In this document: piece by piece, positions 41,593 to 50,438 of the stretch | Layout of the letters: each line of letters starts with the position of its first letter | Numbering within the stretch: position 1 is the stretch's first letter | Source of the DNA: JBEKHT01 sp049511715 | GTDB taxonomy: Bacteria > Chloroflexota > Anaerolineae > Anaerolineales > RBG-16-64-43 | NCBI GenBank assembly: GCA_049511715.1 | Contig: JBEKXU010000009.1 | Span: 80,291 to 144,290 of the forward strand | Length of the DNA stretch: 64,000 nucleotides | Direction: 5' to 3' | Position numbers and translations under genes: made by a program | The notes under the pieces: generated by a model | Database searches by the model: none | What the model was told of the DNA's origin: nothing | Seen by the model: the letters and a program-made list of their open reading frames with translations, nothing else

Positions 41593-44321
41593 GGCTGGTC
41601 CTCAGTCCGTACGGCTGCGGATAGGGACTCGATCGGCATGGGAATATTCAGCCCGGGGAGGCCGGGCAGCCCCACCGGAACCCCAACGTGGCCCGCAGGG
41701 AGGCTTTCCATCATCTTGGCCTGTGCCTCCAACTCAAAGCTCGCCGTTCGAAGCCGGATCAGGTCCCCCTCCTCGGCCCCGAGGGCCTTGGCATCGCCGG
41801 GGTTCAACCCCAGGTAGCGCTCGGGAGAGAGTTGCCGAATCCCCGGACTGAGCGCTGACATCTCCTCCGAACCAAAAAGGTGATACAGAGGAACGCAGGT
41901 CCAAGGAGCGCCGGATCCGTGGAAAGAAGGTGCCGGAGGATCGAAGTAGGCGTGGCCGGATCGAGAGGGCTCAATCAGCCGTTGGCCTGGATCTCCTCCG
42001 CGCAAAGGACCACCCACCTCGCTCTGGAACTTGTTCAGGGCATGCACTGAGTTCCAGCCCGGGCTCCAATAGCGAGCGATGAGAGTCGCAGGAGGTTTGC
42101 CCTTGAAACCCTCCATGCTGAAGGACATCGGGGTGTCTGGATCCTCCGGTGGCTTAGGCTCGCTGACGTTAAGATCGGCGTGCATGGAAGTCCGTCCACT
42201 GTAGCGATGCGGCTCGCGCGGGACCTTGGCTCCTGCAATCCGAAAATCCGCCCTCGGACCCAGTTCGCGGAGAGGGGCAAACGCCGGCAGCGCCTGGGAA
42301 AGCAGATCGGTTTCCTGATCAAAGCTCCACCCTCGGCTGCCCTCCTCCCCGGTGGCTTTGCGCTGGGCGGCGCGGAGCCAGCGCCAGCTTTCCTGGATCA
42401 TACCCTCTGGCACAAACACCTTCAGGAAACGCTGGGCCCGGCCTTCGTTGTTGACCAACGTCCCGTCGCCCTCGGCGAAGGTGGCCGCCGGAAGAACCAG
42501 ATCCGCCCTTTCGCTGGTGCGCGTTTCGAGGTGATCAATGACCACCACGCGTTTGGCGGATTGCAAGAAGGCCTCGACGGCCTTTGTCTCTCCTCGGCGG
42601 AACAAATCGTTCTCGACGATCACGAGCGTCTCCGCGGCGCCGTCGGCCACAAGGGCCTGGGCTTCGGCCATGGGGCGGGGGTTGAGGAGCGCCAAGCCCA
42701 GGCTGTTGGACTCGGGGAAGACCAACGCGACCTTGGCGGACCGGCCACGAGCGATCAACGCCCAAGCGACGTTCGCCGCAGCGCGAAGGATTTCCGCGCT
42801 TCCCGCGCTGACCCCGGAGATGACCACTGGCCTCTCGGCCTCGAGCAGGGACTGGGCGACCTTGTTCGCAAGATCGTGGAGAGGACTTGCCGTGCCCGCA
42901 AAGGCGGGCGCGTTTTCTTCAATGCAATGAGCGACGGAAAAGCCCAGGGCGGCAATCTCCAGCGGGCCAGCGGTTACCGTTTGCGTCGCGATCTCATCGA
43001 GTTTGGTCCCGGCATACGTCGCGAGAAAGAGCGGACTGCGGTTGTCTTGCGCGGCCTCACGTACTGCGGAATCATCCCAGAGGGGAATTTGCATCTTGGC
43101 CGCAATTCTCTTCCCTGTTTGGCGCACCGACTGTCGAACCGCAAGGCCCAGCATCGGGGCGGTATTAATGAGGTCCTCTCCAAGGACCAGGACTGCGTCG
43201 GACTCCTCCACTTCTCGCAGGGTGGCCGCGGCCGCTGGGCCTCGGCTGAGGATTTCCAGCGCAAGGGCCGTTAGATCGCTCTGTGTGTCCGAATCTCCGG
43301 AGAAGAATTGGTCAGCGCCGACCAGATCCCGCAGGGCGAAGTTACTCTCAAGGGAAGCCCGGGGGGAGCCGATGCCGATCACCCGGCTCCGGTCGCCCAG
43401 CCAGCGGGCGAAACACGCAAGCGCCTCCTCGCTGGCCAGGGACACGGTCCCTTTCCTGGTGTCGCCGCGCAGACGCGGCCCGCGGAGGCGACGATGGCTG
43501 TTCACGAACTCATACCCGAACCTGCCCCGGTCGCACAGGAAATATCCGTTCACTTCGTGGTGGTAGCGATTCAGGATCCGACGCAGGCTCCCGTAGCGCT
43601 CGCCGGCAATCGTGTTGCACCCAAGGCTGCATCCGGAGCACAGGGAGGGAGCCGTCTGCAAGTCCCACTTGCGTGTGTAATGTCGCTGCAAGGTCTTGTC
43701 GGTGAATACCCCCGTCGGACAGACCTCGACCAGGTTCCCGCTGAACTCGCTTTCGAGTGTTCCGTCCGAGGCGCGTCCAAAATACACATGATTGCGCAGG
43801 ACAAAGACGCCAAAGTCCCTACCTCCGGCGTAGTCCTTGTAGAAACGGGTACACCGATAGCATTGAATGCAGCGATTCATCTCGTGGTTGACGAACGGGC
43901 CCAGAGCCTGGTTGTAGAAGGTGCGCTTCTTGCCTCGGTAGTGACGGTAGTTGTGCCCAGTCATGACCACCATATCCTGCAGATGGCATTCGCCTCCCTC
44001 GTCGCAAACGGGGCAGTCATGGGGATGGTTCACCATCATCGTCTCGGTGATGCTCTTTCGGAATTGTTGGGCCTCAGGACTGGCTATCGAAAGGCGGGTG
44101 CCGTCAAGGGCCGGGGTCATGCAGGCCATCACCAAGCGCCCGCGAGTGTCCTTCTCGTCGCGGAATTGTGTGACGGCGCACTGGCGGCAGGCCCCCACCG
44201 AGTTGAGGGCTGGATGCCAGCAGAAATAGGGCAAGTCAAACCCGAGCGAGAGCAAAGTTTGCAGGAGATTCTTGGTCGGATCGACCTCAAAAACCTTTCC
44301 GTCCACCTCGATCTTTGCCAC
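41589..44321 (-). CDS. nuoG: NADH-quinone oxidoreductase subunit G
   Basis: A 910-residue subunit, as long as E. coli NuoG. The N-terminal 2Fe-2S domain has C34, C45, C48 and C67. HDCPVCDEGGEC supplies the His/Cys ligands of N5, and CIQCYRCTRF those of N4. CSGCSLGC plus a later Cys (FLCDRGRF) gives the ligands of the extra N7 cluster seen in the E. coli/Thermus type. A molybdopterin-oxidoreductase-like domain follows, without a cofactor role in complex I. It starts at GTG 44321 behind GGAGGT, three bases after nuoF. Confidence 0.95.
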   Translation of the reverse strand: MAKIEVDGKVFEVDPTKNLLQTLLSLGFDLPYFCWHPALNSVGACRQCAVTQFRDEKDTRGRLVMACMTPALDGTRLSIASPEAQQFRKSITETMMVNHPHDCPVCDEGGECHLQDMVVMTGHNYRHYRGKKRTFYNQALGPFVNHEMNRCIQCYRCTRFYKDYAGGRDFGVFVLRNHVYFGRASDGTLESEFSGNLVEVCPTGVFTDKTLQRHYTRKWDLQTAPSLCSGCSLGCNTIAGERYGSLRRILNRYHHEVNGYFLCDRGRFGYEFVNSHRRLRGPRLRGDTRKGTVSLASEEALACFARWLGDRSRVIGIGSPRASLESNFALRDLVGADQFFSGDSDTQSDLTALALEILSRGPAAAATLREVEESDAVLVLGEDLINTAPMLGLAVRQSVRQTGKRIAAKMQIPLWDDSAVREAAQDNRSPLFLATYAGTKLDEIATQTVTAGPLEIAALGFSVAHCIEENAPAFAGTASPLHDLANKVAQSLLEAERPVVISGVSAGSAEILRAAANVAWALIARGRSAKVALVFPESNSLGLALLNPRPMAEAQALVADGAAETLVIVENDLFRRGETKAVEAFLQSAKRVVVIDHLETRTSERADLVLPAATFAEGDGTLVNNEGRAQRFLKVFVPEGMIQESWRWLRAAQRKATGEEGSRGWSFDQETDLLSQALPAFAPLRELGPRADFRIAGAKVPREPHRYSGRTSMHADLNVSEPKPPEDPDTPMSFSMEGFKGKPPATLIARYWSPGWNSVHALNKFQSEVGGPLRGGDPGQRLIEPSRSGHAYFDPPAPSFHGSGAPWTCVPLYHLFGSEEMSALSPGIRQLSPERYLGLNPGDAKALGAEEGDLIRLRTASFELEAQAKMMESLPAGHVGVPVGLPGLPGLNIPMPIESLSAAVRTEDQP

Positions 44322-44324
44322 CAG

Positions 44325-45599
44325 CTACCTCCAGGGGCAGCGCTTTTCGCGGATGTGTCTCTCGAAATCCTCACGGAAATACTTGAGCGCACTCTGCAAT
44401 GGCTCGGCAGCGCCTGGGGCGAAGGCGCAGTAGGTGTTACCGGGAGCCAGAAAGCGGGTCAACGACTCAAGTTGTTCGAGGTCCTCCGGTCTTCCTTCGC
44501 CGGCCTCAATCCCGGTCAGAAGTTGCTCGATGTACTGCAATCCCCCCCAGCAGGGCGTGCACCAGCCGCACGACTCTTGAGCGAAAAAGTGTTCCAGGTT
44601 GAGGACCATCCCGACCGGGCAGGAGCGGTCGTCGAGGACGATCATGGTTCCGGTCCCCAGGCGACTGCCGGCCTGTTGGACAGAATCAAAATCCATCCTA
44701 ACGTCCAGATGCGCGTTCGTGAGAAAGTCGGTGGAGGCTCCGCCTGGAAGAATCCCTCTCAGGCGGTAGCCCTCGCGCATCCCGCCCGCCTGTTCCTCCA
44801 GGATCTCTCGGATGGTCGTGCCGATGGGAAGCTCCCACAGGCCGGGCTTCTTCACTCTTCCGCTGGCACCATACAATTTTGTCCCGGTGTCGCGGGAGGT
44901 GGACAGCGTCTTGAACCAATCCGCGCCTTTGAGAATGATGTGCGGCAGGTTCGAGAGGGTCTCCACGTTGTTGACGATCGTTGGTTTTCCCCACACGCCG
45001 CTGACTTGAGGAAAGGGGGGCTTGGAGCGAGGGTTGGCTCGTTTCCCTTCCAAGGCATTGAGCAAGCCAGTCTCTTCGCCTGCCATGTATCTCCCTGCGC
45101 TCAGGTGCAGCCTCATTTCCAGATTGAACCCTGAGCCCAGGATTTTCTTTCCGAGATAACCGGCCTGATGGGCCTCCTGGATGGCAGCGCGCAGGGTTTG
45201 CTCTGCTTGCTTGTATTCCCACCGCAGGAAGATATACGCGACGTCGGCCTGAATGGCGTAGGCCCCGAGGATCAGGCCCTCCAGCAGCTGGTGGGGGTTT
45301 CCCTCGAGCAGCAGCCGATCTTTGAAGGTGCCCGGCTCCATCTCATCCGCGTTGGCAATCATGTACTTGGGCCGCGGGGCTTCCTCCCCGACGGGGACAA
45401 AACTCCACTTGGGACCGGTGGGAAACCCGGCACCGCCTCGCCCTCTCAAATTGGAGTCCTTGACGACCTGAGTCACCTCCTGGGGCGACATGTCATGCAA
45501 AGCCTTGCGCAAGGCCTGATAGCCGCTGGCTTTCTCATATTGGGCAAGGGTAAGAGCTCCGTCCGGGCGCAGGGTCCCTGTGAGTGGCCGTTCCTTCAC
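44325..45599 (-). CDS. nuoF: NADH-quinone oxidoreductase subunit F (NADH-binding)
   Basis: A 424-residue flavoprotein that takes electrons from NADH through FMN. NADH and FMN sites are GRGGAGFPTGPKW and the AYIFLRWEY / AGRYMAGEETGLLNALEG region; the N3 cluster motif SCGWCTPC lies near the C-terminus. It starts at GTG 45599, overlapping nuoE by four bases. Confidence 0.96.
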   Translation of the reverse strand: MKERPLTGTLRPDGALTLAQYEKASGYQALRKALHDMSPQEVTQVVKDSNLRGRGGAGFPTGPKWSFVPVGEEAPRPKYMIANADEMEPGTFKDRLLLEGNPHQLLEGLILGAYAIQADVAYIFLRWEYKQAEQTLRAAIQEAHQAGYLGKKILGSGFNLEMRLHLSAGRYMAGEETGLLNALEGKRANPRSKPPFPQVSGVWGKPTIVNNVETLSNLPHIILKGADWFKTLSTSRDTGTKLYGASGRVKKPGLWELPIGTTIREILEEQAGGMREGYRLRGILPGGASTDFLTNAHLDVRMDFDSVQQAGSRLGTGTMIVLDDRSCPVGMVLNLEHFFAQESCGWCTPCWGGLQYIEQLLTGIEAGEGRPEDLEQLESLTRFLAPGNTYCAFAPGAAEPLQSALKYFREDFERHIREKRCPWR

Positions 45600-46072
45600 G
45601 GCCTCCCCTCCCGGTATTTGGCAAGGACCGGATCGATATCGATGTCTTCCAGATCCCGGTACAGGTCGCCATCTACCATCATCGCGGGTCCGTGGTCACA
45701 GGTTCCCAGACAAACGGCGGGCAAGAGCGTAAACTGGCCGTCGGAGGTGGTCTCTCCCAACTCCACACCCAGGCTTTGAACGAGCCTCTGATGGAGTTGG
45801 TCGTAGCCAATGAGCCAGCAGCTCACACTGTCGCATACCCGAATCACATGTCGGCCCACCGGTTTGCGAAAGATCTGGTTGTAAAACGTGGCCACCGAGT
45901 CGAGTTCCGCAGGGGTCATCCCCAGGAGGGCGGCGACGTCCCGAAGCGCCAGGTCGTCGACCCACCCACGATGCTGCTGGACGATCCTGAGGGCGTCAAG
46001 GCATACCGCGCGCCGGTTTTCATAGTTCACGAACTCGGCCTGGATTTCCCTAGTTTCCTCGTCTGTCAGCAT
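45596..46072 (-). CDS. nuoE: NADH-quinone oxidoreductase subunit E
   Basis: A 158-residue thioredoxin-like [2Fe-2S] subunit (cluster N1a). Ligands lie in IRVCDSVSC and in VCLGTCDHGPAM. GWVDDLALRDVAALLGM and VATFYNQIF are family segments. It lies 44 bases after nuoCD. Confidence 0.95.
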   Translation of the reverse strand: MLTDEETREIQAEFVNYENRRAVCLDALRIVQQHRGWVDDLALRDVAALLGMTPAELDSVATFYNQIFRKPVGRHVIRVCDSVSCWLIGYDQLHQRLVQSLGVELGETTSDGQFTLLPAVCLGTCDHGPAMMVDGDLYRDLEDIDIDPVLAKYREGRP

Positions 46073-46116
46073 GAACCTTAATCCTCAAGAATTGCCGCAG
46101 GCGCCAACCCAGGGCC

Positions 46117-47913
46117 TCACCGGTCCACGTCGGCCAGGACGAAGTCGATACTTCCCAATATGGCCACCAGGTCAGGAAGTAATATGCCCCGGCTGAGCAT
46201 TGGAATCATCTGCAAGTGCGCAAAGGAGGGCGTGCGGATCCGGGTTCGATAGGACTCGGTATTGCCGTCGCTGATGAGATAGTAGGCGTTCGCCCCTTTG
46301 GTGGCCTCCACCAATCCCGTGGCCTCGCCCGCAGGGATGACCGGTCCCCATGCCACGCTCAGGAAATGGGTGATAAGGGTCTCGATGTCATGCCTGGTTC
46401 GCTCCTTGCGCGGGGGAGTGGCCAGTGGGTGGTCCGACATATAGCTTCCCGCCGGCATGTTCTTCAAACATTGCTCGATGATGCGAAGGCTTTGGCGCAT
46501 CTCTTCCACGCGCACGAGACCTCGATCATAGCAATCCCCGTGCACCCTCGTGGGGATCTCAAATTCAAATTGATCGTATCCCAGGTAGGGTCGCTTCTTG
46601 CGGAAATCCCATTCCAAACCGCAGGCGCGCAAGCCGGGGCCCGTCACTCCCCAATCAATCGCTTCTTCGCTGGTATAGCTCCCCACCCCCTGGGTGCGGG
46701 CTTTGAAGATCCTGTTCTGCATCACCATCTTGTCGTACTCTTTGAGACGAGGGGGGAAGTACTTGAGGAAATCGCTGACTAGCTGATCCCATCCCTTGGG
46801 GAGGTCCTGAGCGACGCCCCCGATGCGGGCCCACATTGGGTGCATCCGGCCCCCGCACACGGCTTCCACGATTCCGAAGAGCCGCTCGCGGTCGCTGAAC
46901 ATGTAGAACACGGGTGAAAGTTGCCCAACATCAGCGGCGAAGGTGCCGTACCAGACCAGGTGGCTGGAAATACGGAAAAGCTCCGCCATCATGATGCGGA
47001 TCACTTTGGCCCGGTCGGGCACTTCGATTCCCGCCAGCTTCTCGACGGCCATGAGATAGGGCAGGTTATTCATAATCCCGCCCAGGTAATCTACCCGGTC
47101 CGTGTAGGGAATGTAGGTGTGCCACGACTGGCGTTCGCCCATCTTCTCGGCGCCCCGGTGATGAAACCCGATCTCGGGCACGGCGTCCACAATGAGCTCG
47201 CCGTCCAGCTGGAGCACAATCCGCAACACTCCATGAGTACCGGGATGCTGAGGGCCAAGGTTCAGAAACAGGAATTCGGAGTCCTGGGTTTGGCGCTTCA
47301 ATCCCCATTGCTCGGGATGGAATTGGAGGGCTTCTTGCTCTTCTTCCTGTTTCTCGTCCGGAAGTTGGAAGGGGTCCATCTCCGTGGCGCGGGCCGGATG
47401 TTCCTTGCGCAGGGGGTGACCCTTCCACGTTCGCGGCATCAGGAGGCGCTCCAGGTGCGGATGCCCCTCGAAGGTGATGCCGAACATGTCCCACACCTCG
47501 CGTTCGTACCAGTTGGCGTTCGCCCAAAGATGGGAGATGCTCGGCAGGGCCGGGTACTCTCCATCAAGCGGCACCTTGATGCGCAGGTCCGCATTCCGAT
47601 CGAACGACATCAGGTGATAAACCACGGTGAACAGGTTCTCTGGCTGTCCCTGGCGATGAACGCGGGTGCGCTCGTCAATGGCCGTCAGGTCGAATAGCAC
47701 ACGGAAGGGCTTCTGGATCTCCTGCTTCAGGAAGCCAAGCAATTCCGCCACTCTCGTCTTGGGAACCCAAAGTGTAGAAATGCCGTCTTGAGTATCCTGC
47801 TGAGCCAGCACGATGCCGGGGAACCGGCTCTCGATCTCCTGCCGAACAGTGAGGCGGGCCGGGTCGGTTCTTGCCAAGGAAGTGGAAGTCTCGGATTCGG
47901 TCATCGCTTGCAA
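46117..47913 (-). CDS. nuoCD: NADH-quinone oxidoreductase fused subunit C/D
   Basis: 598 residues joining NuoC (1-~195; HLWANANWYEREVWDMFGI is its hallmark, with the C-terminal tail ending at RKEHPARATE) to NuoD (~205-598; NLGPQHPGTHGVLRI and GFHHRGAEKMGE). The fusion is as in E. coli, where NuoCD has nearly the same length. NuoD forms the quinone pocket with NuoB and NuoH; its C-terminus DFVLADVDR is normal. TTG 47913 is preferred because GAGGTGA lies seven bases upstream; ATG 47904 is the alternative. The 287 bases between nuoB and this gene hold nothing recognisable. Confidence 0.95.
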   Translation of the reverse strand: MQAMTESETSTSLARTDPARLTVRQEIESRFPGIVLAQQDTQDGISTLWVPKTRVAELLGFLKQEIQKPFRVLFDLTAIDERTRVHRQGQPENLFTVVYHLMSFDRNADLRIKVPLDGEYPALPSISHLWANANWYEREVWDMFGITFEGHPHLERLLMPRTWKGHPLRKEHPARATEMDPFQLPDEKQEEEQEALQFHPEQWGLKRQTQDSEFLFLNLGPQHPGTHGVLRIVLQLDGELIVDAVPEIGFHHRGAEKMGERQSWHTYIPYTDRVDYLGGIMNNLPYLMAVEKLAGIEVPDRAKVIRIMMAELFRISSHLVWYGTFAADVGQLSPVFYMFSDRERLFGIVEAVCGGRMHPMWARIGGVAQDLPKGWDQLVSDFLKYFPPRLKEYDKMVMQNRIFKARTQGVGSYTSEEAIDWGVTGPGLRACGLEWDFRKKRPYLGYDQFEFEIPTRVHGDCYDRGLVRVEEMRQSLRIIEQCLKNMPAGSYMSDHPLATPPRKERTRHDIETLITHFLSVAWGPVIPAGEATGLVEATKGANAYYLISDGNTESYRTRIRTPSFAHLQMIPMLSRGILLPDLVAILGSIDFVLADVDR

Positions 47914-48200
47914 TTGGACCTCACCTCATGGGCACAGACCCGGGTGACCTCTCCCGTGGGTGTCGTCCCAAGCCGCATTCGGCGGGATCGTGGTCAACCC
48001 GTCGACCGCGCGCGTTCCCCGGGGGTCGCATAAGAACCCCCAGTTCGAGGCCGGGGTCCTGTAGGTGGCCAACCCAGGGGCTCCCTGTTCCATCTGGCCC
48101 ACCAGGGCAAGCGGCTTGGCCCCATCTGGAAGCCTTTCAATGACCAAGGTTCTGAGGCTTGCTTGGGACTTCCGCCGGTTTCTTTCACATTCCACGGCTG

Positions 48201-48839
48201 CTAGACCTCATCTGGCGGCCGGAGTACAGTGACCTGCCTGCGCTTTTCGCGTTTCAAATCGCGCATCGATGGCCGAGGAGGCCGGACCACCCCTTGCGGG
48301 CCGACCACCCAGCTCAAGGGCCGTTTCTCCTTGCCGATCGCTTCGCTGAGCAACGTCAGGCCTTCGAGGAACGCATCAGGACGAGGAGGACATCCTGGGA
48401 CATAGATGTCCACCGGCAGGATCTTGTCCACCCCTTGGATGACGCTGTAGATATCGTACATGCCCCCGGAATTTGCACAGGATCCCATCGAGATAACCCA
48501 GCGGGGCTCCATCATCTGTTCGTAGAGCCGCTTAATGATCGGCCCCATCTTGACAAAGGGGGTTCCGCCAATCACCATGACATCCGCCTCGCGAGGAGTT
48601 CCGCGGATAACCTCGGCCCCAAAGCGGGCGATGTCGTACTTGCTCATGAGGCTAGCGGCCATCTCCACGTAGCAGCAAGACAGGCCAAAGTTGAATGGCC
48701 AAGTCGAGTTCTTGCGTGCCCAGGCAATCAGATCCTGTACCCGGGCCAGGACCAAAACTTGGCTCAGAACGTTTTCGAGCGAGCCGCTCGGTCCGGCTTG
48801 GTGGGGTTCATCTGCCGGTTTGTTTGTCCACCAAGGCAT
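48201..48839 (-). CDS. nuoB: NADH-quinone oxidoreductase subunit B
   Basis: A 212-residue subunit carrying the N2 [4Fe-4S] cluster that reduces quinone. The tandem cysteines are in FGLSCCYVEMAA, and MGSCANSGGMYD and VPGCPPRPDA complete the ligands. ATG 48839 follows GGGAGA and overlaps the end of nuoA by 32 bases; a longer in-frame start is out of place. Confidence 0.95.
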   Translation of the reverse strand: MPWWTNKPADEPHQAGPSGSLENVLSQVLVLARVQDLIAWARKNSTWPFNFGLSCCYVEMAASLMSKYDIARFGAEVIRGTPREADVMVIGGTPFVKMGPIIKRLYEQMMEPRWVISMGSCANSGGMYDIYSVIQGVDKILPVDIYVPGCPPRPDAFLEGLTLLSEAIGKEKRPLSWVVGPQGVVRPPRPSMRDLKREKRRQVTVLRPPDEV

Positions 48840-49266
48840 CTTCTCCCATCCTTGAGAGGGGGGTTCCTCGCGAACCCTGATTCCGCTTACGCTTCGGCCC
48901 CCAGTCCAAGCCCCCCATCTTCCAGAAATAGGCAAGCGCGCAGAGCAAGATAACCACGAAGGCTACCATCTCGCCATACCCGACCCAACCCAGCTTGCGA
49001 GCGGCCAGGGACCAAGCGAAAATGAAGACGGCCTCCAGATCAAAGACGACGAAGGACACGGCAACCAGGTAGAACCTAATGGTGTAGGGGGTTCTCGCAC
49101 TGCCAGACGACATGATTCCAGACTCGTAGGTTTCCCCGGTCTCGGGGTCGTTATGTCTCTCCCCCAGCAGCGCAGAGATGCCGACCATTCCGGCGACTAC
49201 CGCGATGACAGCAATCAGATAAACGAGCAAGGGCCAAAGAGGCTGGATCGTCCCTTCAACAGCCAT
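48808..49266 (-). CDS. nuoA: NADH-quinone oxidoreductase subunit A
   Basis: A 152-residue membrane subunit with three hydrophobic segments. TYESGIMSSGSARTPYTIRFYLVA is the conserved loop (shown in parts: YESGI and RFYLVAVSFVVFDLEAVF, with the functional acidic residues). The C-terminal ~30 residues are polar and overlap the start of nuoB. It is the first gene of the nuo operon. A GTG 15 bases upstream is an alternative start. Confidence 0.93.
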   Translation of the reverse strand: MAVEGTIQPLWPLLVYLIAVIAVVAGMVGISALLGERHNDPETGETYESGIMSSGSARTPYTIRFYLVAVSFVVFDLEAVFIFAWSLAARKLGWVGYGEMVAFVVILLCALAYFWKMGGLDWGPKRKRNQGSRGTPLSRMGEDALVDKQTGR

Positions 49267-50230
49267 CTCGCCGATCTCCACAGGGTAGGGCCAGGGAATC
49301 TCGGGGCTCGGCCGAACAGCTCAAAGGGCGGTTGCGATTCAGATTCCGACGGTCGACGCCTGAGATCTTCCGGTCAGCTTCGGACTGATTCGAGTAGAGG
49401 CACCGAGAAGCCAATCCTCCTCCTGATGGCAGAAGCTTGCTTGTCGTTTCACGACACACCCCCCCGTGCTTTTTCGCCGTAGGATCCCCGCGCACCCTCG
49501 AGGGCAACATCGGGCTGCCCTTCCTTCCGATAAGGCGTCTCCCCCCAGCCGAGCGATTCGGAAATCGATTCCCAACCTGGGAAGCCACCACAATCCCACC
49601 AATAATGCCACAAAAGGTTCAGAATGTCACCTGGAGGTGGGTTGGCTCTTTCGAAACAGCCCGCGGGTATTCTGGTCGTCATTGACTAGTCACGCGATTG
49701 GATGGACCGGGATTGCTGTGCGTCGCGGCAAAGAAGGGAGGCGTGGCCCATACCTGTAGGCATGATCTGTTTGTCTTGGTCTCCAGAAAGGGTCGGGTTG
49801 ACCCAGAGGGTGCCGTTCTCCTCAATGGCACTACCGGCGGTGCCCAGGCCGTTGGTCGAAGCAGCAAGATGCCCAAGGCCCGGATGGGCTGGTTCCCGCG
49901 ACATATCGCTGGACGACCTGGGCACCCGTCTCACCGCCCCCGCACATCGGGCGCGGCACGGAAAGCCCGGCGTTTGTTTTCTCTTCGGCAATCGCGAGGA
50001 GGGGGGTGGAGGGCCAGGTTTCAGCAGGGTAGCTCTTCGTGGGTCGCTCGGTTCGTGTGGAGGTCGCCCGCTGGCAGCTCCGAATGGCCGCATCCGGGGG
50101 TTGCATTGCCTTCGGGTCTGGGAAGGAAGCAATTCTCCTGGGACAAGGAAGAAGAGCAAAGCCTTTCTTGTGCCCCAAGACAGGGACCTTTCCTCCTGGC
50201 CTTGGCCTGGGAGCCTAGATCCACGGCAGA
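49267..50230. other. Long divergent intergenic region, no gene supported
   Basis: About 960 bases between nuoA and the promoter of the site-2 protease gene. It holds the candidate nuo promoter and leader. The longest open frames have Arg/Gly/Ser-rich, non-protein composition. Confidence 0.4.
49602..49630 (-). promoter_or_regulatory. Candidate promoter of the nuo operon
   Basis: On the minus strand GTGACA (49630-49625; five of six -35 positions) and CATTAT (49607-49602; four of six -10 positions) are exactly 17 bases apart. Transcription would begin near 49595, leaving an untranslated leader of about 330 bases before nuoA. Confidence 0.4.
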
Positions 50231-50258
50231 TTCAAGCATAATCGAGGTGTTGTACAAT
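50231..50258 (+). promoter_or_regulatory. Candidate promoter of the site-2 protease gene
   Basis: TTCAAG at 50231-50236 and TACAAT at 50253-50258, 16 bases apart, in an AT-rich island of an otherwise GC-rich region. The leader to the ATG at 50439 would be about 175 bases. Confidence 0.4.
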
Positions 50259-50438
50259 CAATATCGAATTATCAGAATCGAGGTTTTCTGTGGCACCAGG
50301 GGCCAGAGCTGGATTGAGTGCCGCTGGAGTCTTGCCCGGATTTGGGGCGGAGCATTCATGGCGCGGAGGCGACTCGAGTCAGGGGAAAAAACGGAAAAGG
50401 AATCGCTCTGCTTATTGGCCTCTTGAAGGAAGGTTCTC

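Noticed and set aside
43308..45134. 608-codon plus-strand open frame
   Set aside because: Antisense to nuoG and nuoF, which carry intact cofactor motifs.
49698..50426. 242-codon plus-strand open frame
   Set aside because: No ribosome site, unnatural composition, and it spans a likely promoter region.
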